Assembly: GCF_003788585.1 (NCBI RefSeq) | Contig: NZ_AYKG01000034.1 | Span: 1-64,000, forward strand | Length of the DNA stretch: 64,000 nt | Source: Salinisphaera japonica YTM-1 | Lineage (GTDB): Bacteria > Pseudomonadota > Gammaproteobacteria > Nevskiales > Salinisphaeraceae | Direction: 5' to 3' | Shown: one piece after another, positions 19,403 through 33,772 of the stretch | Numbering within the stretch: position 1 is the stretch's first letter | Layout of the letters: the number at the start of each line of letters is the position of its first letter | Notes under the pieces: model-generated | Told to the model about the DNA's origin: nothing | Databases searched by the model: none | The model's input: the letters and a program-made list of their open reading frames with translations, nothing else | Translations under genes and position numbers: made by a program

Positions 19403-19485
19403 CGCCGCGGCGTCCCGTTGATCGACCCACGCTCGACCGACAACTCTTGACCGATTGCCCCTCGACCGACTGACCCTGAGCCGAT

Positions 19486-22400
19486 ATGCAAAGCCCGTTC
19501 GTCCATCTCCGTGTGCATACCGAATACTCGTTGTCCGACGGCATCGTGCGGATCAAGCCGCTCGTGAGCGCGGCGCGCGAGGCCGGAATGCCGGCGGTGG
19601 GGGTCACCGACAACGTGAACCTCTTCGGCATGGTCAAGTTCTACAAGGCCGCCCTGGGCGCGGGCATCAAGCCGATCGTGGGCGTGGATCTGTTGATCGA
19701 CGAAGGCGACGAGCCGGCCACACGTCTGACGCTGTTTGCCCAGAACAGCACGGGCTATCGCAATATCTGCGAGCTGTTGAGCCGGGGCTATCTGCACGGC
19801 CAGAGCAAGGCCGGGGTGCTGTGCAAGCGCCAGTGGGTCATCGACTACGCCGACGGGCTGATCGCGCTGTCGGGCGGCATGGCCGGCGACGTGGGTAGCG
19901 CACTTCTGGCCGGCAAGAATGATGTGGCCCGTCAGCGTGCCCGTGATTGGCAGGCGGTATTCGGCGATCGTTATTATCTGGAAGTGACCCGCTGTGGGCG
20001 CACGGGTGAGGCCGGCTGGCTGGCCGAGACGGTCGGGCTGGCCCTTGCACTGGACGTGCCGATCGTGGCCACCAATGACGTGCGTTTCCCCACCCGTGAC
20101 GATTTCGATGCCCACGAAACCCGGGTGGCCATCCACGGCGGTTATACCCTGGCTGACCCGCGCCGGCCGAAGATCTACTCACCCGAGCAGTATCTGAAGA
20201 CACCGGAGGCGATGGCCGAGCTGTTTTCCGATCTGCCGGAAGCCTTGGAGAACTCGGTCGAGATCGCGCGGCGTTGCAATCTCACGCTCACCCTGGGCGA
20301 GAACGTACTGCCGGATTTCCCGGTGCCGGCCGAGCACAACACCGATTCGTTTCTGCGTGCCGAGTCCGAGGCCGGGCTGGCCGATCGTTTGGACAATCTG
20401 TTTCCCGACGCCGACGAGCGCGCCAAACACGTCGAGGAATACCAGCATCGTTTGGATCACGAGCTGGGCGTGATCGCCACCATGGGCTTTCCGGGTTACT
20501 TCCTCATCGTGGCCGATTTCATCCGCTGGGCGCGTGAGAACGGCGTGCCGGTCGGGCCCGGCCGTGGCTCGGGCGCGGGCTCGCTGGTGGCCTATGCGCT
20601 GGGCATCACCGATCTCGATCCGTTGGCCTATGACCTGCTGTTCGAGCGGTTTCTGAACCCCGAGCGTGTGTCCATGCCCGACTTCGATGTCGATTTCTGC
20701 ATGGACGGGCGCGACCGCGTCATCGAATACGTGGCCCAGGCTTATGGCCAGGAAAAAGTCAGCCAGATCATCACCTACGGCACGATGGCGGCCAAGGCGG
20801 TGGTGCGCGATGTCGGCCGCGTGCTGGGCCATCCGTATGGCTTTGTCGATCGTATCGCCAAGCAGGTGCCGTTCGCCCCGGACATGACGCTGACCCGCGC
20901 GCTGGAAGAATCCGAAGAGCTGCGAACCTCGCGCGAGGACGAAGAGGTCGGCTACTTACTGGATCTGGCGCTGAGCCTGGAAGGTATCTCGAGAAACGCG
21001 GGCAAGCACGCCGGCGGCGTGGTCATCGCCCCCTCGGATCTGAATGATTTCACGCCGCTGTTCTGTGAGCCGGGCGGCACCAACCGCGTCACCCAGTTCG
21101 ACAAGGACGACGTCGAGGCCGTGGGCCTGGTCAAGTTCGACTTTCTGGGCCTGCGCACGCTCACCATTATCGACAACGCCGTGCAGGTGGCCAATCGACG
21201 GCTCGAGGCCGCCGGGCGTGAGGCCATCGACGTGCGTCATATCGCCCTCGATGACAAGGCCTCGTTCGAGCTGCTGAAAAAAGGCGATACCACGGCCGTC
21301 TTCCAGCTCGAGTCCTCGGGCATGCGTCGCTTGATCAAGCGTCTGCAGCCGGCCGAATTCGAGGACATCATCGCCCTCGTGGCGCTCTATCGGCCCGGGC
21401 CGCTCGAATCCGGCATGGTCGAGGATTTCATCGATCGCAAGCATGGCCGGGCTAAGGTGGTTTATCCGCATCCCAGTCTGGCCGAGGTGCTTGAGCCGAC
21501 CTACGGCGTGATCCTGTATCAAGAGCAGGTGATGCAGATTGCGCAGGTGTTGGCCGGTTATTCGCTGGGCGCGGCTGACCTGCTGCGCCGCGCCATGGGC
21601 AAGAAAAAGCCCGAAGAGATGGCCAAGCAGCGCGACGGCTTCGTCAAGGGCGCGGTCGATAACGGTATCGAAGAGGACACGGCGGCCTATATCTTCGACC
21701 TGGTCGAGAAATTCGCCGGTTATGGCTTCAACAAATCGCACTCGGCGGCTTATGCGCTGGTTTCGTATCAGACCGCGTGGCTGAAGACCCATTTCCCGGC
21801 CGACTTCATGTCCGCGGTGCTCTCCGCGGATATGGACAACACCGACAAGATCGTGATCATGATCGATGAATGTCATCGATTGGGCATCACGGTGGCCCCG
21901 CCGGACGTCAACGCCTCGGAGTACAATTTCTCCGTGGTCGATGACGCCACGATTCGCTACGGGCTGGGCGCGATCAAGGGCCTGGGCAAGGGCGCGATCG
22001 ACACGGCCCTGGCCGAGCGCGGGACAGGCGGCGCCTACGCCAATCTCTATGATTTCTGTCGACGCGTGGATACGGCCAAGATCAATCGCCGCGCGTTGGA
22101 GGCCATGGTCAACGCCGGCGCGCTGGACTCGCTGGGGCCCAACCGTGCCAGTCTGCTGGGCGGCCTGGCTCGGGCGCTGGCCGCGGCCGACCAGGATCGC
22201 TCGGCGGCCAACGTCGGCCAGAACGATATGTTCGGCCTGGCCGAGACTCCGGACACCGCGGGCCCGCCACTGGAGACCCTGGCCGATGCGCCCGAGGACG
22301 AGCGCCTGAAGGCCGAGCGCGACGTGCTGGGCTTGTATCTGACCGGGCACCCCATCAAGGCCTGGGAAGACGAGCTGGCCGACATGACCCACGGCAAGAT

Positions 22401-22986
22401 CGCCGATCAGGTCGCGGCCATGCCACGTCCGGAGGAGGGCGGCGGGCGACGTCGCGAGCGCAAGAGCGCAGTCGTGGCCGGGCTGGTGGTCGAGCTGCGG
22501 CGCATGAAAAAAGGCAAGCGCATCATCGTGGTGCTCGATGATGGCTCGGGCCGGATCGAATGCCCGCTGTTCGAGGACAAAGCCGCCGAGTACGGCCCGT
22601 TGCTACAAGCCGACAAATTGGTGATCGTCGAAGGCAGCCTGTCCTACGATGATTTTTCCGACGGGTTTCGCCTGAACGCCAACCACGTCATGGATATCGA
22701 AGGCGCGCGGGCGGCCTATGCCAGCCGTATTCTGTTACAGCTACAGGCCGAAGGGCGTAACGATATAGACGGGCTGGTGGATCACCTGGCCGGCTGTATT
22801 GATCGTTACAAGGCCGATGCCGGCTGTGATGTCGTCGTGCGCTATGCCAACGACACGGCGCGCGCGGTGCTCACTCTCGGCGAGACACGGCTTGCTCTTT
22901 GCGACGGTCTGCTCACGGATCTGCGCGCGCTGGTGGGTGCGGATCACGTGCAAGTGCGTTATCGTCGCGCCCAGTCCGGCTCGTAA
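19486..22986 (+). CDS. dnaE: DNA polymerase III alpha subunit
   Basis: Replicative polymerase of the C family. The 1166-residue length is close to E. coli (1160). An N-terminal PHP domain ([15 protein letters not shown]) is followed by the palm with [16 protein letters not shown] and the catalytic PDFDVDF, whose D401 and D403 match E. coli numbering. A helix-hairpin-helix region, an OB domain near residue 1000 and the C-terminal tau-binding tail complete it. No intein or split was seen. The gap from rnhB is 83 bp. Confidence 0.98.
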   Translation: MQSPFVHLRVHTEYSLSDGIVRIKPLVSAAREAGMPAVGVTDNVNLFGMVKFYKAALGAGIKPIVGVDLLIDEGDEPATRLTLFAQNSTGYRNICELLSRGYLHGQSKAGVLCKRQWVIDYADGLIALSGGMAGDVGSALLAGKNDVARQRARDWQAVFGDRYYLEVTRCGRTGEAGWLAETVGLALALDVPIVATNDVRFPTRDDFDAHETRVAIHGGYTLADPRRPKIYSPEQYLKTPEAMAELFSDLPEALENSVEIARRCNLTLTLGENVLPDFPVPAEHNTDSFLRAESEAGLADRLDNLFPDADERAKHVEEYQHRLDHELGVIATMGFPGYFLIVADFIRWARENGVPVGPGRGSGAGSLVAYALGITDLDPLAYDLLFERFLNPERVSMPDFDVDFCMDGRDRVIEYVAQAYGQEKVSQIITYGTMAAKAVVRDVGRVLGHPYGFVDRIAKQVPFAPDMTLTRALEESEELRTSREDEEVGYLLDLALSLEGISRNAGKHAGGVVIAPSDLNDFTPLFCEPGGTNRVTQFDKDDVEAVGLVKFDFLGLRTLTIIDNAVQVANRRLEAAGREAIDVRHIALDDKASFELLKKGDTTAVFQLESSGMRRLIKRLQPAEFEDIIALVALYRPGPLESGMVEDFIDRKHGRAKVVYPHPSLAEVLEPTYGVILYQEQVMQIAQVLAGYSLGAADLLRRAMGKKKPEEMAKQRDGFVKGAVDNGIEEDTAAYIFDLVEKFAGYGFNKSHSAAYALVSYQTAWLKTHFPADFMSAVLSADMDNTDKIVIMIDECHRLGITVAPPDVNASEYNFSVVDDATIRYGLGAIKGLGKGAIDTALAERGTGGAYANLYDFCRRVDTAKINRRALEAMVNAGALDSLGPNRASLLGGLARALAAADQDRSAANVGQNDMFGLAETPDTAGPPLETLADAPEDERLKAERDVLGLYLTGHPIKAWEDELADMTHGKIADQVAAMPRPEEGGGRRRERKSAVVAGLVVELRRMKKGKRIIVVLDDGSGRIECPLFEDKAAEYGPLLQADKLVIVEGSLSYDDFSDGFRLNANHVMDIEGARAAYASRILLQLQAEGRNDIDGLVDHLAGCIDRYKADAGCDVVVRYANDTARAVLTLGETRLALCDGLLTDLRALVGADHVQVRYRRAQSGS

Positions 22987-23014
22987 CCCACTCACGCAAC
23001 AACCGCTGATACCG

Positions 23015-23982
23015 ATGGCGCAGAAAAACCTCGATTATCTCGATTTCGAACAGCCGATCGCCGAACTTCAGGAGAAGATCGAGGAACTGCGTTTCGTCGC
23101 CGACGGCAGTGAGGTCAATCTCTCGGAAGAGGTCCAGCGCCTGGAGGACAAGCGCCGTGGCCTGACCGAGCAGATCTTCTCCAAGCTGTCGACCTGGCAG
23201 GTCGCTCAGATGGCGCGCCACCCGCTGCGCCCGTATACCCAGGATTACATCGACGGCATGATCGATGAGTTCGTGGAGATGCACGGTGATCGTGCCTATG
23301 CCGATGATGCCGCCATCATCGGCGGGGTGGGCCGCCTGGCCGGCGAGCCGGTGATGATCATCGGCCACCAGAAAGGCCGGGATACCAAAGAAAAGATCCA
23401 TCGCAACTTCGGCATGCCACGCCCCGAGGGGTATCGCAAGGCGCTGCGCCTGATGAAGACCGCCGAGCGCTTCAACCTGCCGGTCATCACCTTCATCGAC
23501 ACGCCGGGCGCCTATCCCGGCATCGGCGCCGAGGAGCGCAACCAGTCCGAGGCCATCGCGCGCAACCTGTTCGAAATGGCCAAGCTGCGCGTACCGGTGA
23601 TCTGTACCGTGGTCGGCGAAGGCGGCTCGGGCGGGGCGCTGGCCATCGGCGTGGGCGACGTGCTGCTGATGATGCAATACAGCATCTACTCCGTGATCTC
23701 GCCCGAGGGTTGTGCCTCGATCCTTTGGAAATCCGCAGCCAAGGCTGAAGAAGCGGCCGAGGCAATGAAGGTTTCCTCGGTGGATCTCGAACGCTTGAAG
23801 CTGGTGGATGAGGTGCTCAAGGAACCACTCGGCGGCGCCCATCGTGACCCCGCCGGTCTCATGGCGCACTTCAAGGAGCGCTTGGTCGACGAGCTGGCCC
23901 GACTACGCGCCATGTCGATCGACGAGCTGCTGGAAACCCGCTACCAGCGATGGATGGCCTTCGGCGATTTCAAGACGACCGG

Positions 23983-23986
<4 letters not shown>
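23015..23986 (+). CDS. accA: Acetyl-CoA carboxylase carboxyltransferase subunit alpha
   Basis: With AccD transfers the carboxyl from carboxybiotin to acetyl-CoA, making malonyl-CoA. The 323-residue protein begins [19 protein letters not shown] at the ATG at 23015; the upstream open frame lies inside dnaE and is not used. The crotonase-like core shows [22 protein letters not shown] and [15 protein letters not shown]. It lies 28 bp after dnaE, and its stop overlaps the tilS GTG. Confidence 0.97.
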
Positions 23987-27009
<3,023 letters not shown>

Positions 27010-27010
<1 letters not shown>

Positions 27011-27846
27011 TGCGGATCGCGGATTTCGAAGTGGGCCTCGATCAGCCCATGTGCCTGATCGCCGGACCGGACAGCCTGGAATCTCGTGAGTTGGCCCTCG
27101 ACGTGGCCGGGCACGTGGCCGAAATCTGTCGCGAACTGGGCATCGGCTATGTCTTCAAGGGCTCGTTCGACAAGGCCAATCGCAGCTCGCACGCGAGCTA
27201 TCGCGGGCCGGGTATCGATGAAGGCTTGGCCACCCTGGCCGAGGTGAAAAAACAGATCGGCGTGCCGGTGACCACCGATGTTCACGTCGAAGCCCAGGCC
27301 GCACCCGTGGCCGATGTCGTCGATCTGATCCAGACGCCAGCGTTTCTGTGTCGCCAGACAGACTTCATTCAGGCCGTGGCCGCAGCCGGCGTGCCGGTCA
27401 ATATCAAGAAAGGGCAGTTCCTGTCGCCGGGCGAAATGTCGGGCGTGGTGGCCAAGGCACGCGAGGCCGGCAATGATTCGGTGATGGTCTGCGAGCGCGG
27501 ATTTTCCTTCGGCTACAACAATCTTGTTGTCGATATGCGCGGCCTGGCGCTCATGCGGGCCACCGGGGCGCCGGTGATCTTCGACGCCACGCATTCGGTT
27601 CAGCTGCCCGGTGGCCTCGGCCATGCGTCGGGCGGGGCGCGCGAGCATATCGGCGTGCTCGCGCGCAGTGCCGTGGCTGCGGGCGTATCCGGCGTGTTCG
27701 CCGAAACCCATCCGAATCCGGAGGCCGCGCTTTGCGACGGCCCGAACGCATTGCCGCTGTCGCATATGCGAGAGTTCGTCGAAACACTCGTCGCACTTGA
27801 TACAGTGGTGAAAAAGCGGCCGTTCCTTGAGGATAGTCTGAAATAA
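27010..27846 (+). CDS. kdsA: 3-Deoxy-8-phosphooctulonate synthase KdsA
   Basis: Condenses phosphoenolpyruvate with arabinose 5-phosphate to KDO-8-phosphate for the LPS inner core. The 278-residue TIM barrel includes the [15 protein letters not shown] entry, [11 protein letters not shown], and the C-terminal [14 protein letters not shown] segment. It starts at the ATG fused to the pyrG stop (TGATG). The next gene, eno, supplies PEP, one of its substrates, but a terminator-like hairpin separates them. Confidence 0.96.
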
Positions 27847-27871
27847 CTCAGATATCGCGACTGATTGAAAG

Positions 27872-27895
27872 GCTTGCCTGACTGGCGAGCTTTTT
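27872..27895 (+). terminator. Terminator-like hairpin between kdsA and eno
   Basis: A 7-bp stem (27872-27878 with 27884-27890, one G-T pair) with a 5-nt loop is followed by five T, then GCCTG and five more T. It lies 25 bp past the kdsA stop and 37 bp before eno. The stem is short, so partial read-through into eno is likely unless eno has its own promoter. Confidence 0.6.
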
Positions 27896-27928
27896 GCCTG
27901 TTTTTATCAACGATTCAAGTCTTTGTAG

Positions 27929-29215
<1,287 letters not shown>

Positions 29216-29295
29216 GCGGCCTACGCGATGCTTGAGAAACGATTCGTGTTGCCGCTGTCGCCACCATGGCCGGGCCCGCGTGCCGCGTGTGATAC

Positions 29296-29721
29296 ATGGT
29301 GAGAGATGGCGGCCCGGATCGTGGCAAGCGAGAAGCCGATTCAAGCCAGCCCGCCAAGACACAGTCGGCGCCGCTGATCGATCGTCGGCTGTTGTTTCGG
29401 GTTGCACTGGTTCTGTTGATCCTGGTGTTTCTGGGGCTGCAGTACCGCCTATGGGTCGGCGAGGGCAGCTATGCCGAGCGTCATCGCATCGAAATGCGGC
29501 GTGACGCGCTGGCCCAAGCCAACGCCAAGGCACGTTCCCGAAACGATGCCATGCAGGCCGAGGTCGATGATCTCAAGGCAGGCGACGGGGCGGCCGAGGC
29601 CCGGGCCCGAGAAGAAATGGGCATGGTCAAGTCGGGCGAGACGTTCTTCCTGACCGTCCCGGACGAAACCGGTTCATCGGCCCAACCCGCCCGCAAACGC
29701 TCGCCGACCGACGACGACTGA
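29296..29721 (+). CDS. ftsB: Cell division protein FtsB
   Basis: Bitopic divisome protein that forms the FtsQLB complex controlling septal peptidoglycan synthesis. A short, charged cytoplasmic N-terminus is followed by one transmembrane helix (about 32-50, LLFRVALVLLILVFLGLQY). A periplasmic coiled coil comes next (RRDALAQANAKA...) with the FtsB-type EEMGMVKSGETFF segment after it. At 141 residues it is longer than E. coli FtsB (103), through both tails; the start (ATG 29296 or GTG 29299) is uncertain. The ispD and ispF genes that normally follow are not here. Confidence 0.88.
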   Translation: MVRDGGPDRGKREADSSQPAKTQSAPLIDRRLLFRVALVLLILVFLGLQYRLWVGEGSYAERHRIEMRRDALAQANAKARSRNDAMQAEVDDLKAGDGAAEARAREEMGMVKSGETFFLTVPDETGSSAQPARKRSPTDDD

Positions 29722-29738
29722 TTTAAGGCATAGCTCAG

Positions 29739-29761
29739 AACGACACGGCCGTGGTCGTTTT
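29739..29761 (+). terminator. Candidate terminator after ftsB
   Basis: AACGACAC (29739-29746) can pair with GTGGTCGTT (29751-29759) with a one-base bulge around GGCC, and four T, then CTG, follow. It sits 18 bp past the ftsB stop. The remaining 29762-29940 contains no ORF that I recognise and probably includes the truD promoter. Confidence 0.45.
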
Positions 29762-29940
29762 CTGTCAGACACCAAACTGAGCTAGCGCTCAACGACCGGT
29801 GGGTTGGCGTTTGACGTATCTTTGTATTGCCTTGTCTGCGTCTATTTGCGCACGAGATGTCCGTCGCCCAGCGGCGACTGAATCTCGCATACGATCCAGA
29901 GGTCCGCTGATACGGGCCCCCACCCAAGAGAGTTTTTCGG

Positions 29941-31017
29941 ATGCCCGAGCCCATCGTCGTCGATGTCGCTGATCTGCCGCGCGTGACGGTACCGGCCATG
30001 GCCGGGCGCTATCGCGTCGAGTCGGCTGATTTCAGAGTCGAGGAAGTTTTTGTGCATCCGCTGGACGATGCGGGTGAGCATCTCTGGCTCTGGATCGAGA
30101 AGACCGGCCTGACCACGCATCAGGCGATCGAACGTATCGCCGGCGACTGCGGTGTGGCCGCACGCCAGATCGGTTTCGCCGGGCTCAAGGATCGCCATGC
30201 CCGCACCTATCAGTGGCTGTCATTGCCGTGGCCGATCAAGGCCGAACTACCCACATGGACGGTGGCCGATGACCTGATCGTGCATGCCGCACGACGCCAC
30301 GGGCGCAAGCTCAAGCGCGGGGCCCACACGGCCAACCGATTCTCTATCCGGCTGCGTGACATCACCTATCCCGAGGCCGTCGACGACGGCGAATCGTTGA
30401 CCGCGCTGGCAACGCGTATCGCCAGCCAGGGTGTGCCCAACTATTTCGGTGAACAACGCTTTGGTCGCCAGGGCACGAACGTCGAGATGGCCCGTCAGGT
30501 GTTTGCCGGTAAACGCCTGCCACGTAACAAGCGCAGTATCGCGCTCTCCGCCGCACGCTCGTTCCTGTTCAACCAAGTGTTGGCCGCCCGCGTGGCGGGT
30601 GGCACCTGGGCCCGCGCGCTGGCCGGCGATGTTTTCATGCTGGCCGGTACCAACAGCGTGTTCGCCGGCAACACGACCGATGAAACCGCGCAGGCGCTGG
30701 CCGAGCGCGTGGCCAGCCGGGATATCGCCCCGACCGGGCCGATGCCGGGCCAGCTCGGCCCCCGAGCGGTCGTGCCCGAATCACCAGCCGCCGATCATGA
30801 GCAAGCGGTAGGCCAGGCCTATCCGGATCTGATCGACGGGCTCGTGGCTGCTCGGGTGGATGCGGAACGACGCTCACTGGTTTTGGCCGTCGATGATTTC
30901 CGGCTCGCCCGTGCCGGTGATGATCTGATCGTATCGTTCGGGCTGCCGGCGGGAGCCTTTGCCACCAGCGTGCTGCGCGAGCTGGGTGATTTCGTCGATG
31001 CCATGCGTATCAGATAG
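29941..31017 (+). CDS. truD: tRNA pseudouridine(13) synthase TruD
   Basis: Forms pseudouridine at position 13 of tRNA-Glu. The 358-residue protein has the TruD family motif GFAGLKDRHARTYQW, with catalytic D84 (E. coli D80), and the N-Y-F-G-E-Q-R-F-G motif (VPNYFGEQRFGRQG) within the insertion domain boundary. It converges on the minus-strand smr gene with only 4 bp between stop codons and no terminator in the gap. Confidence 0.95.
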   Translation: MPEPIVVDVADLPRVTVPAMAGRYRVESADFRVEEVFVHPLDDAGEHLWLWIEKTGLTTHQAIERIAGDCGVAARQIGFAGLKDRHARTYQWLSLPWPIKAELPTWTVADDLIVHAARRHGRKLKRGAHTANRFSIRLRDITYPEAVDDGESLTALATRIASQGVPNYFGEQRFGRQGTNVEMARQVFAGKRLPRNKRSIALSAARSFLFNQVLAARVAGGTWARALAGDVFMLAGTNSVFAGNTTDETAQALAERVASRDIAPTGPMPGQLGPRAVVPESPAADHEQAVGQAYPDLIDGLVAARVDAERRSLVLAVDDFRLARAGDDLIVSFGLPAGAFATSVLRELGDFVDAMRIR

Positions 31018-31021
31018 CGGG

Positions 31022-31606
31022 CTAGGACGGTTTTTGTTTCTTCAGCAGAACATAGAGCGCGCCGGTGCCGCCATCGACCGGGCGCGCCGAGACGAAGGCC
31101 AGCACCTCCTCACGGCGTGACAGCCAGCCGGCCACCTTGTTCTTGAGAACCGGCCCGCGATGGCCCGAGCGCAGCCCCTTGCCGTGGACGATACGCACGC
31201 AGCGATAACCGTTGTCCAGGGCATCGTGCAGGAACACACCCAGGCAGTGTCTGGCGACGTCCACCACCATGCCGTGCAGATCGATTTCTGCCTGGCAACG
31301 ATAATGCCCGCGCCTCAGTCGTCGCACCACGCCGTGCTGGATACCCTCCTGACGGTGCACCAGATCATCGCCGGTTTCGATATCCGGATCGGGCGGGGCA
31401 TCGTCGAGCAGCTCGGCCATCACCGCGGCTTCGTCGGCTTCGCGCATAATCGGCTGCGTCGAGGGCAACGTCTTTTCCGGGCGGCGTTTGCGATTGGTCG
31501 TGACCGTTGCCACCGCGCCGACGGCATCGCGAAACACGGCGCTCTCGTCGTCGGACAGGGTATTCCGGGCCGGGCGATGTCGGGGTTTGTTGCGAGATTT
31601 CGTCAC
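31022..31606 (-). CDS. smrB: Smr-domain endonuclease (SmrB-like)
   Basis: Small MutS-related protein; E. coli SmrB (YfcN) cuts mRNA between collided ribosomes. The C-terminal Smr domain is complete: IDLHGMVVDVARHCLGVFL with the DxH motif, then VRIVHGKGLRSGHRGPVLK with the HGxG motif, and a terminal ALYVLLKK strand. The basic N-terminus resembles the ribosome-binding extension of SmrB. I prefer the GTG at 31606 (GAGAAAGG upstream; 194 residues, near the 183 of E. coli); an ATG at 31660 adds 18 residues. It is divergent from surE. Confidence 0.85.
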   Translation of the reverse strand: MTKSRNKPRHRPARNTLSDDESAVFRDAVGAVATVTTNRKRRPEKTLPSTQPIMREADEAAVMAELLDDAPPDPDIETGDDLVHRQEGIQHGVVRRLRRGHYRCQAEIDLHGMVVDVARHCLGVFLHDALDNGYRCVRIVHGKGLRSGHRGPVLKNKVAGWLSRREEVLAFVSARPVDGGTGALYVLLKKQKPS

Positions 31607-31746
31607 AGCCTTTCTCGTCCTGTGCCTCGAACACGGGTTGCGCCGCGGGCCTGGCCACACGAGCCGGCCAAAGCAGCGGTCGGTACGTTATGCTAACCGG
31701 GTACTTGCGTGCCTGCACGCCTCACTGACCCCAGCGAAAAGAGAAC

Positions 31747-32496
31747 ATGCGTTTATTGCTGAGCAATGATGACGGCTGTCATGCGCCCGGCCTGGCCGCG
31801 CTGCGCACCGCGATCACCGCGGTCTGCGACGATGTCATCACGATCGCCCCGGACCGTAACCGCAGCGGGGCGTCCAATTCGCTCACGCTGGATCGGCCGT
31901 TACGGGTTCAGGACGTTGCTGAAGGCGTGTTCAGCGTTGATGGCACGCCCACCGACTGCGTGCATCTGGCCACCACTGGCCTGCTGGATCGCGAGGCCGA
32001 TATGGTCATCTCCGGCATCAACGCCGGGGCGAACATGGGCGACGACGTGCTGTATTCCGGCACCGTGGCCGCAGCGACGGAGGGCCGCTCGCTGGGCCTG
32101 CCGGCGATCGCGGTCTCGCTGACTGGCGAGACCTTCACGCATTTCGATACGGCCGGTGCCGTCACCGCGCGTCTGTTCGAGTGGATACGGCGTCATCCGC
32201 TGCCCAACGACACGATTCTCAATGTCAATGTGCCGGATGTTCCCGAGGCCGAGCTGGCTGGCTTTCGAGCCACGCGCCTGGGCAATCGGCATCGCGCCGA
32301 GCGGCTCATTGAAGACCGGGATCCGCGCGGGCGTCGGCTGTACTGGATCGGCCCGGCCGGCGGCGAGGCCGATGCCGGGCCGGGCACGGATTTTCATGCC
32401 GTGGCCCAGGGTTTCGTCTCGATCACGCCCTTGCAGATCGATCTGACCCGTCATGCCAGCCTCGAGCCGCTGACCGGCTGGCTCGACGGTCTGTGA
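31747..32496 (+). CDS. surE: 5'/3'-nucleotidase SurE
   Basis: Metal-dependent phosphatase acting on nucleoside monophosphates and short polyphosphate, associated with stationary-phase survival. The 249-residue protein begins [16 protein letters not shown], with the D8-D9 metal site, and contains the family segments [12 protein letters not shown] and [21 protein letters not shown]. It overlaps pcm by four bases (GTGA), keeping the conserved surE-pcm-nlpD order. Confidence 0.97.
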   Translation: MRLLLSNDDGCHAPGLAALRTAITAVCDDVITIAPDRNRSGASNSLTLDRPLRVQDVAEGVFSVDGTPTDCVHLATTGLLDREADMVISGINAGANMGDDVLYSGTVAAATEGRSLGLPAIAVSLTGETFTHFDTAGAVTARLFEWIRRHPLPNDTILNVNVPDVPEAELAGFRATRLGNRHRAERLIEDRDPRGRRLYWIGPAGGEADAGPGTDFHAVAQGFVSITPLQIDLTRHASLEPLTGWLDGL

Positions 32497-33173
32497 GCGA
32501 TACGTTCGACAAGCATCCGCATGTCCGCGGTTATGGCATGGCCAGCGCGCGCAGCCGGGCCCGTCTGCTTGATCGCCTGGAAGCACTCGGCATCACCGAT
32601 ATCCGCGTGCTGGAGGCCATGGGCCGCGTGCCGCGGCATCGGTTCGTCGACGAGGCGATGAGCAGCCGGGCCTACGACGATACGGCGCTGCCGATCGGCT
32701 ACGGCCAGACTATCTCGCAGCCGTATGTCGTGGCCCAGATGACCACGCTCGTTCTGGCTTATGGCTTGCCGGGCAAGATTCTTGAGATCGGTACCGGCAG
32801 CGGCTATCAGGCGGCCGTGCTGGCCGAGCTGGTAGACGAGGTATACACAGTCGAGCGGGTCGAGCCGCTGCATAACCTGGTGCGTCGGCGTCTTGCCGAT
32901 CTGGGCTATCGCAACGTGCGGGCACGCCTGGCATCGTCCGGCGTGCTGGGCCTGCCCAACTACGGCCCGTTCGACGTGATCATCGTGACCTGTGGTGCGG
33001 CCCAGCTGCCGGAGACGCTGTGCGAACAGCTGGCCGAGGGCGGGCGCATGATCGTGCCCGTGGGCGAGTCGGGCGGCCAGCGGCTGGTGGTGGTGCGCCG
33101 CCAGGGCGATCATTTTTCCAAGGAGTTTCTCGACGCCGTGAGTTTCGTACCCCTGATCGAGAATGACCGCTGA
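32493..33173 (+). CDS. pcm: Protein-L-isoaspartate O-methyltransferase
   Basis: SAM-dependent repair methyltransferase acting on isoaspartyl residues of aged proteins. The 226-residue protein has the substrate-side [10 protein letters not shown] and [16 protein letters not shown] motifs and the SAM motif [18 protein letters not shown], typical of the type I Pcm found beside surE. Translation starts at a GTG within the surE stop overlap. Confidence 0.97.
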   Translation: MSDTFDKHPHVRGYGMASARSRARLLDRLEALGITDIRVLEAMGRVPRHRFVDEAMSSRAYDDTALPIGYGQTISQPYVVAQMTTLVLAYGLPGKILEIGTGSGYQAAVLAELVDEVYTVERVEPLHNLVRRRLADLGYRNVRARLASSGVLGLPNYGPFDVIIVTCGAAQLPETLCEQLAEGGRMIVPVGESGGQRLVVVRRQGDHFSKEFLDAVSFVPLIENDR

Positions 33174-33748
33174 TGTGGCAACGTCTGTATCGCTGGACCG
33201 TGGCCCGGGCCGCGCATCGCACGGCCCCGCGCTGGCTGGCCGGCCTGTCGTTCATCGAAAGCTCGTTCTTTCCGATTCCGTGTGATGTGCTGCTGGCCCC
33301 GATGACGCTGGCCCGGCCGGAGCGGGCCTGGCGATATGCCGCGATTGCGACCCTGTTTTCGGTGGCCGGCGGGGCGTTGGGCTATCTGATCGGCCTGTTC
33401 TTCATCGACCAGCTCTTGCCGTGGTTGTCGGAGCTGGGTTACGCCGCCCGTTACGATACGGTGCGTCACTGGTTCGTGGATTACGGCTTCTGGGCCGTGT
33501 TGTTGGCCGGTGTCTCTCCGGTCCCCTATAAGCTGTTCACGATCGCCGCCGGCGCGCTGTCGATGCCGATCCTGGTGTTCCTGTTGGCCTCGGCGGTGGG
33601 GCGGGCGCTACGGTTTTTCATCGTCGCCGGCCTGGTCCGCGCGGTGGGGCCGGTTTTCGAGCAGCGATTTTTGAAGTATCTGGACTGGATCGGGTGGAGC
33701 TTCGTGGCGTTGGCGATCATCGTGTACCTCGCCATACGGCTATTTTGA
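33173..33748 (+). CDS. YqaA/DedA-family membrane protein
   Basis: A 191-residue integral membrane protein of the VTT/SNARE-associated (DedA-like) family, YqaA subgroup. It shows the LSFIESSFFPIPCDVLLAPM entry, in which a glutamate and the FPIP motif re-enter the membrane, and the GVSPVPYKLFTIAAGALSMP motif. Four to five hydrophobic segments are predicted. DedA relatives are linked to membrane potential and undecaprenyl-phosphate or phospholipid translocation; the role of this subgroup is not established. It is coupled to pcm (TGATG) and precedes nlpD. Confidence 0.85.
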   Translation: MWQRLYRWTVARAAHRTAPRWLAGLSFIESSFFPIPCDVLLAPMTLARPERAWRYAAIATLFSVAGGALGYLIGLFFIDQLLPWLSELGYAARYDTVRHWFVDYGFWAVLLAGVSPVPYKLFTIAAGALSMPILVFLLASAVGRALRFFIVAGLVRAVGPVFEQRFLKYLDWIGWSFVALAIIVYLAIRLF

Positions 33749-33772
33749 ACTGGACTCCGGCGGAGACAAGAC

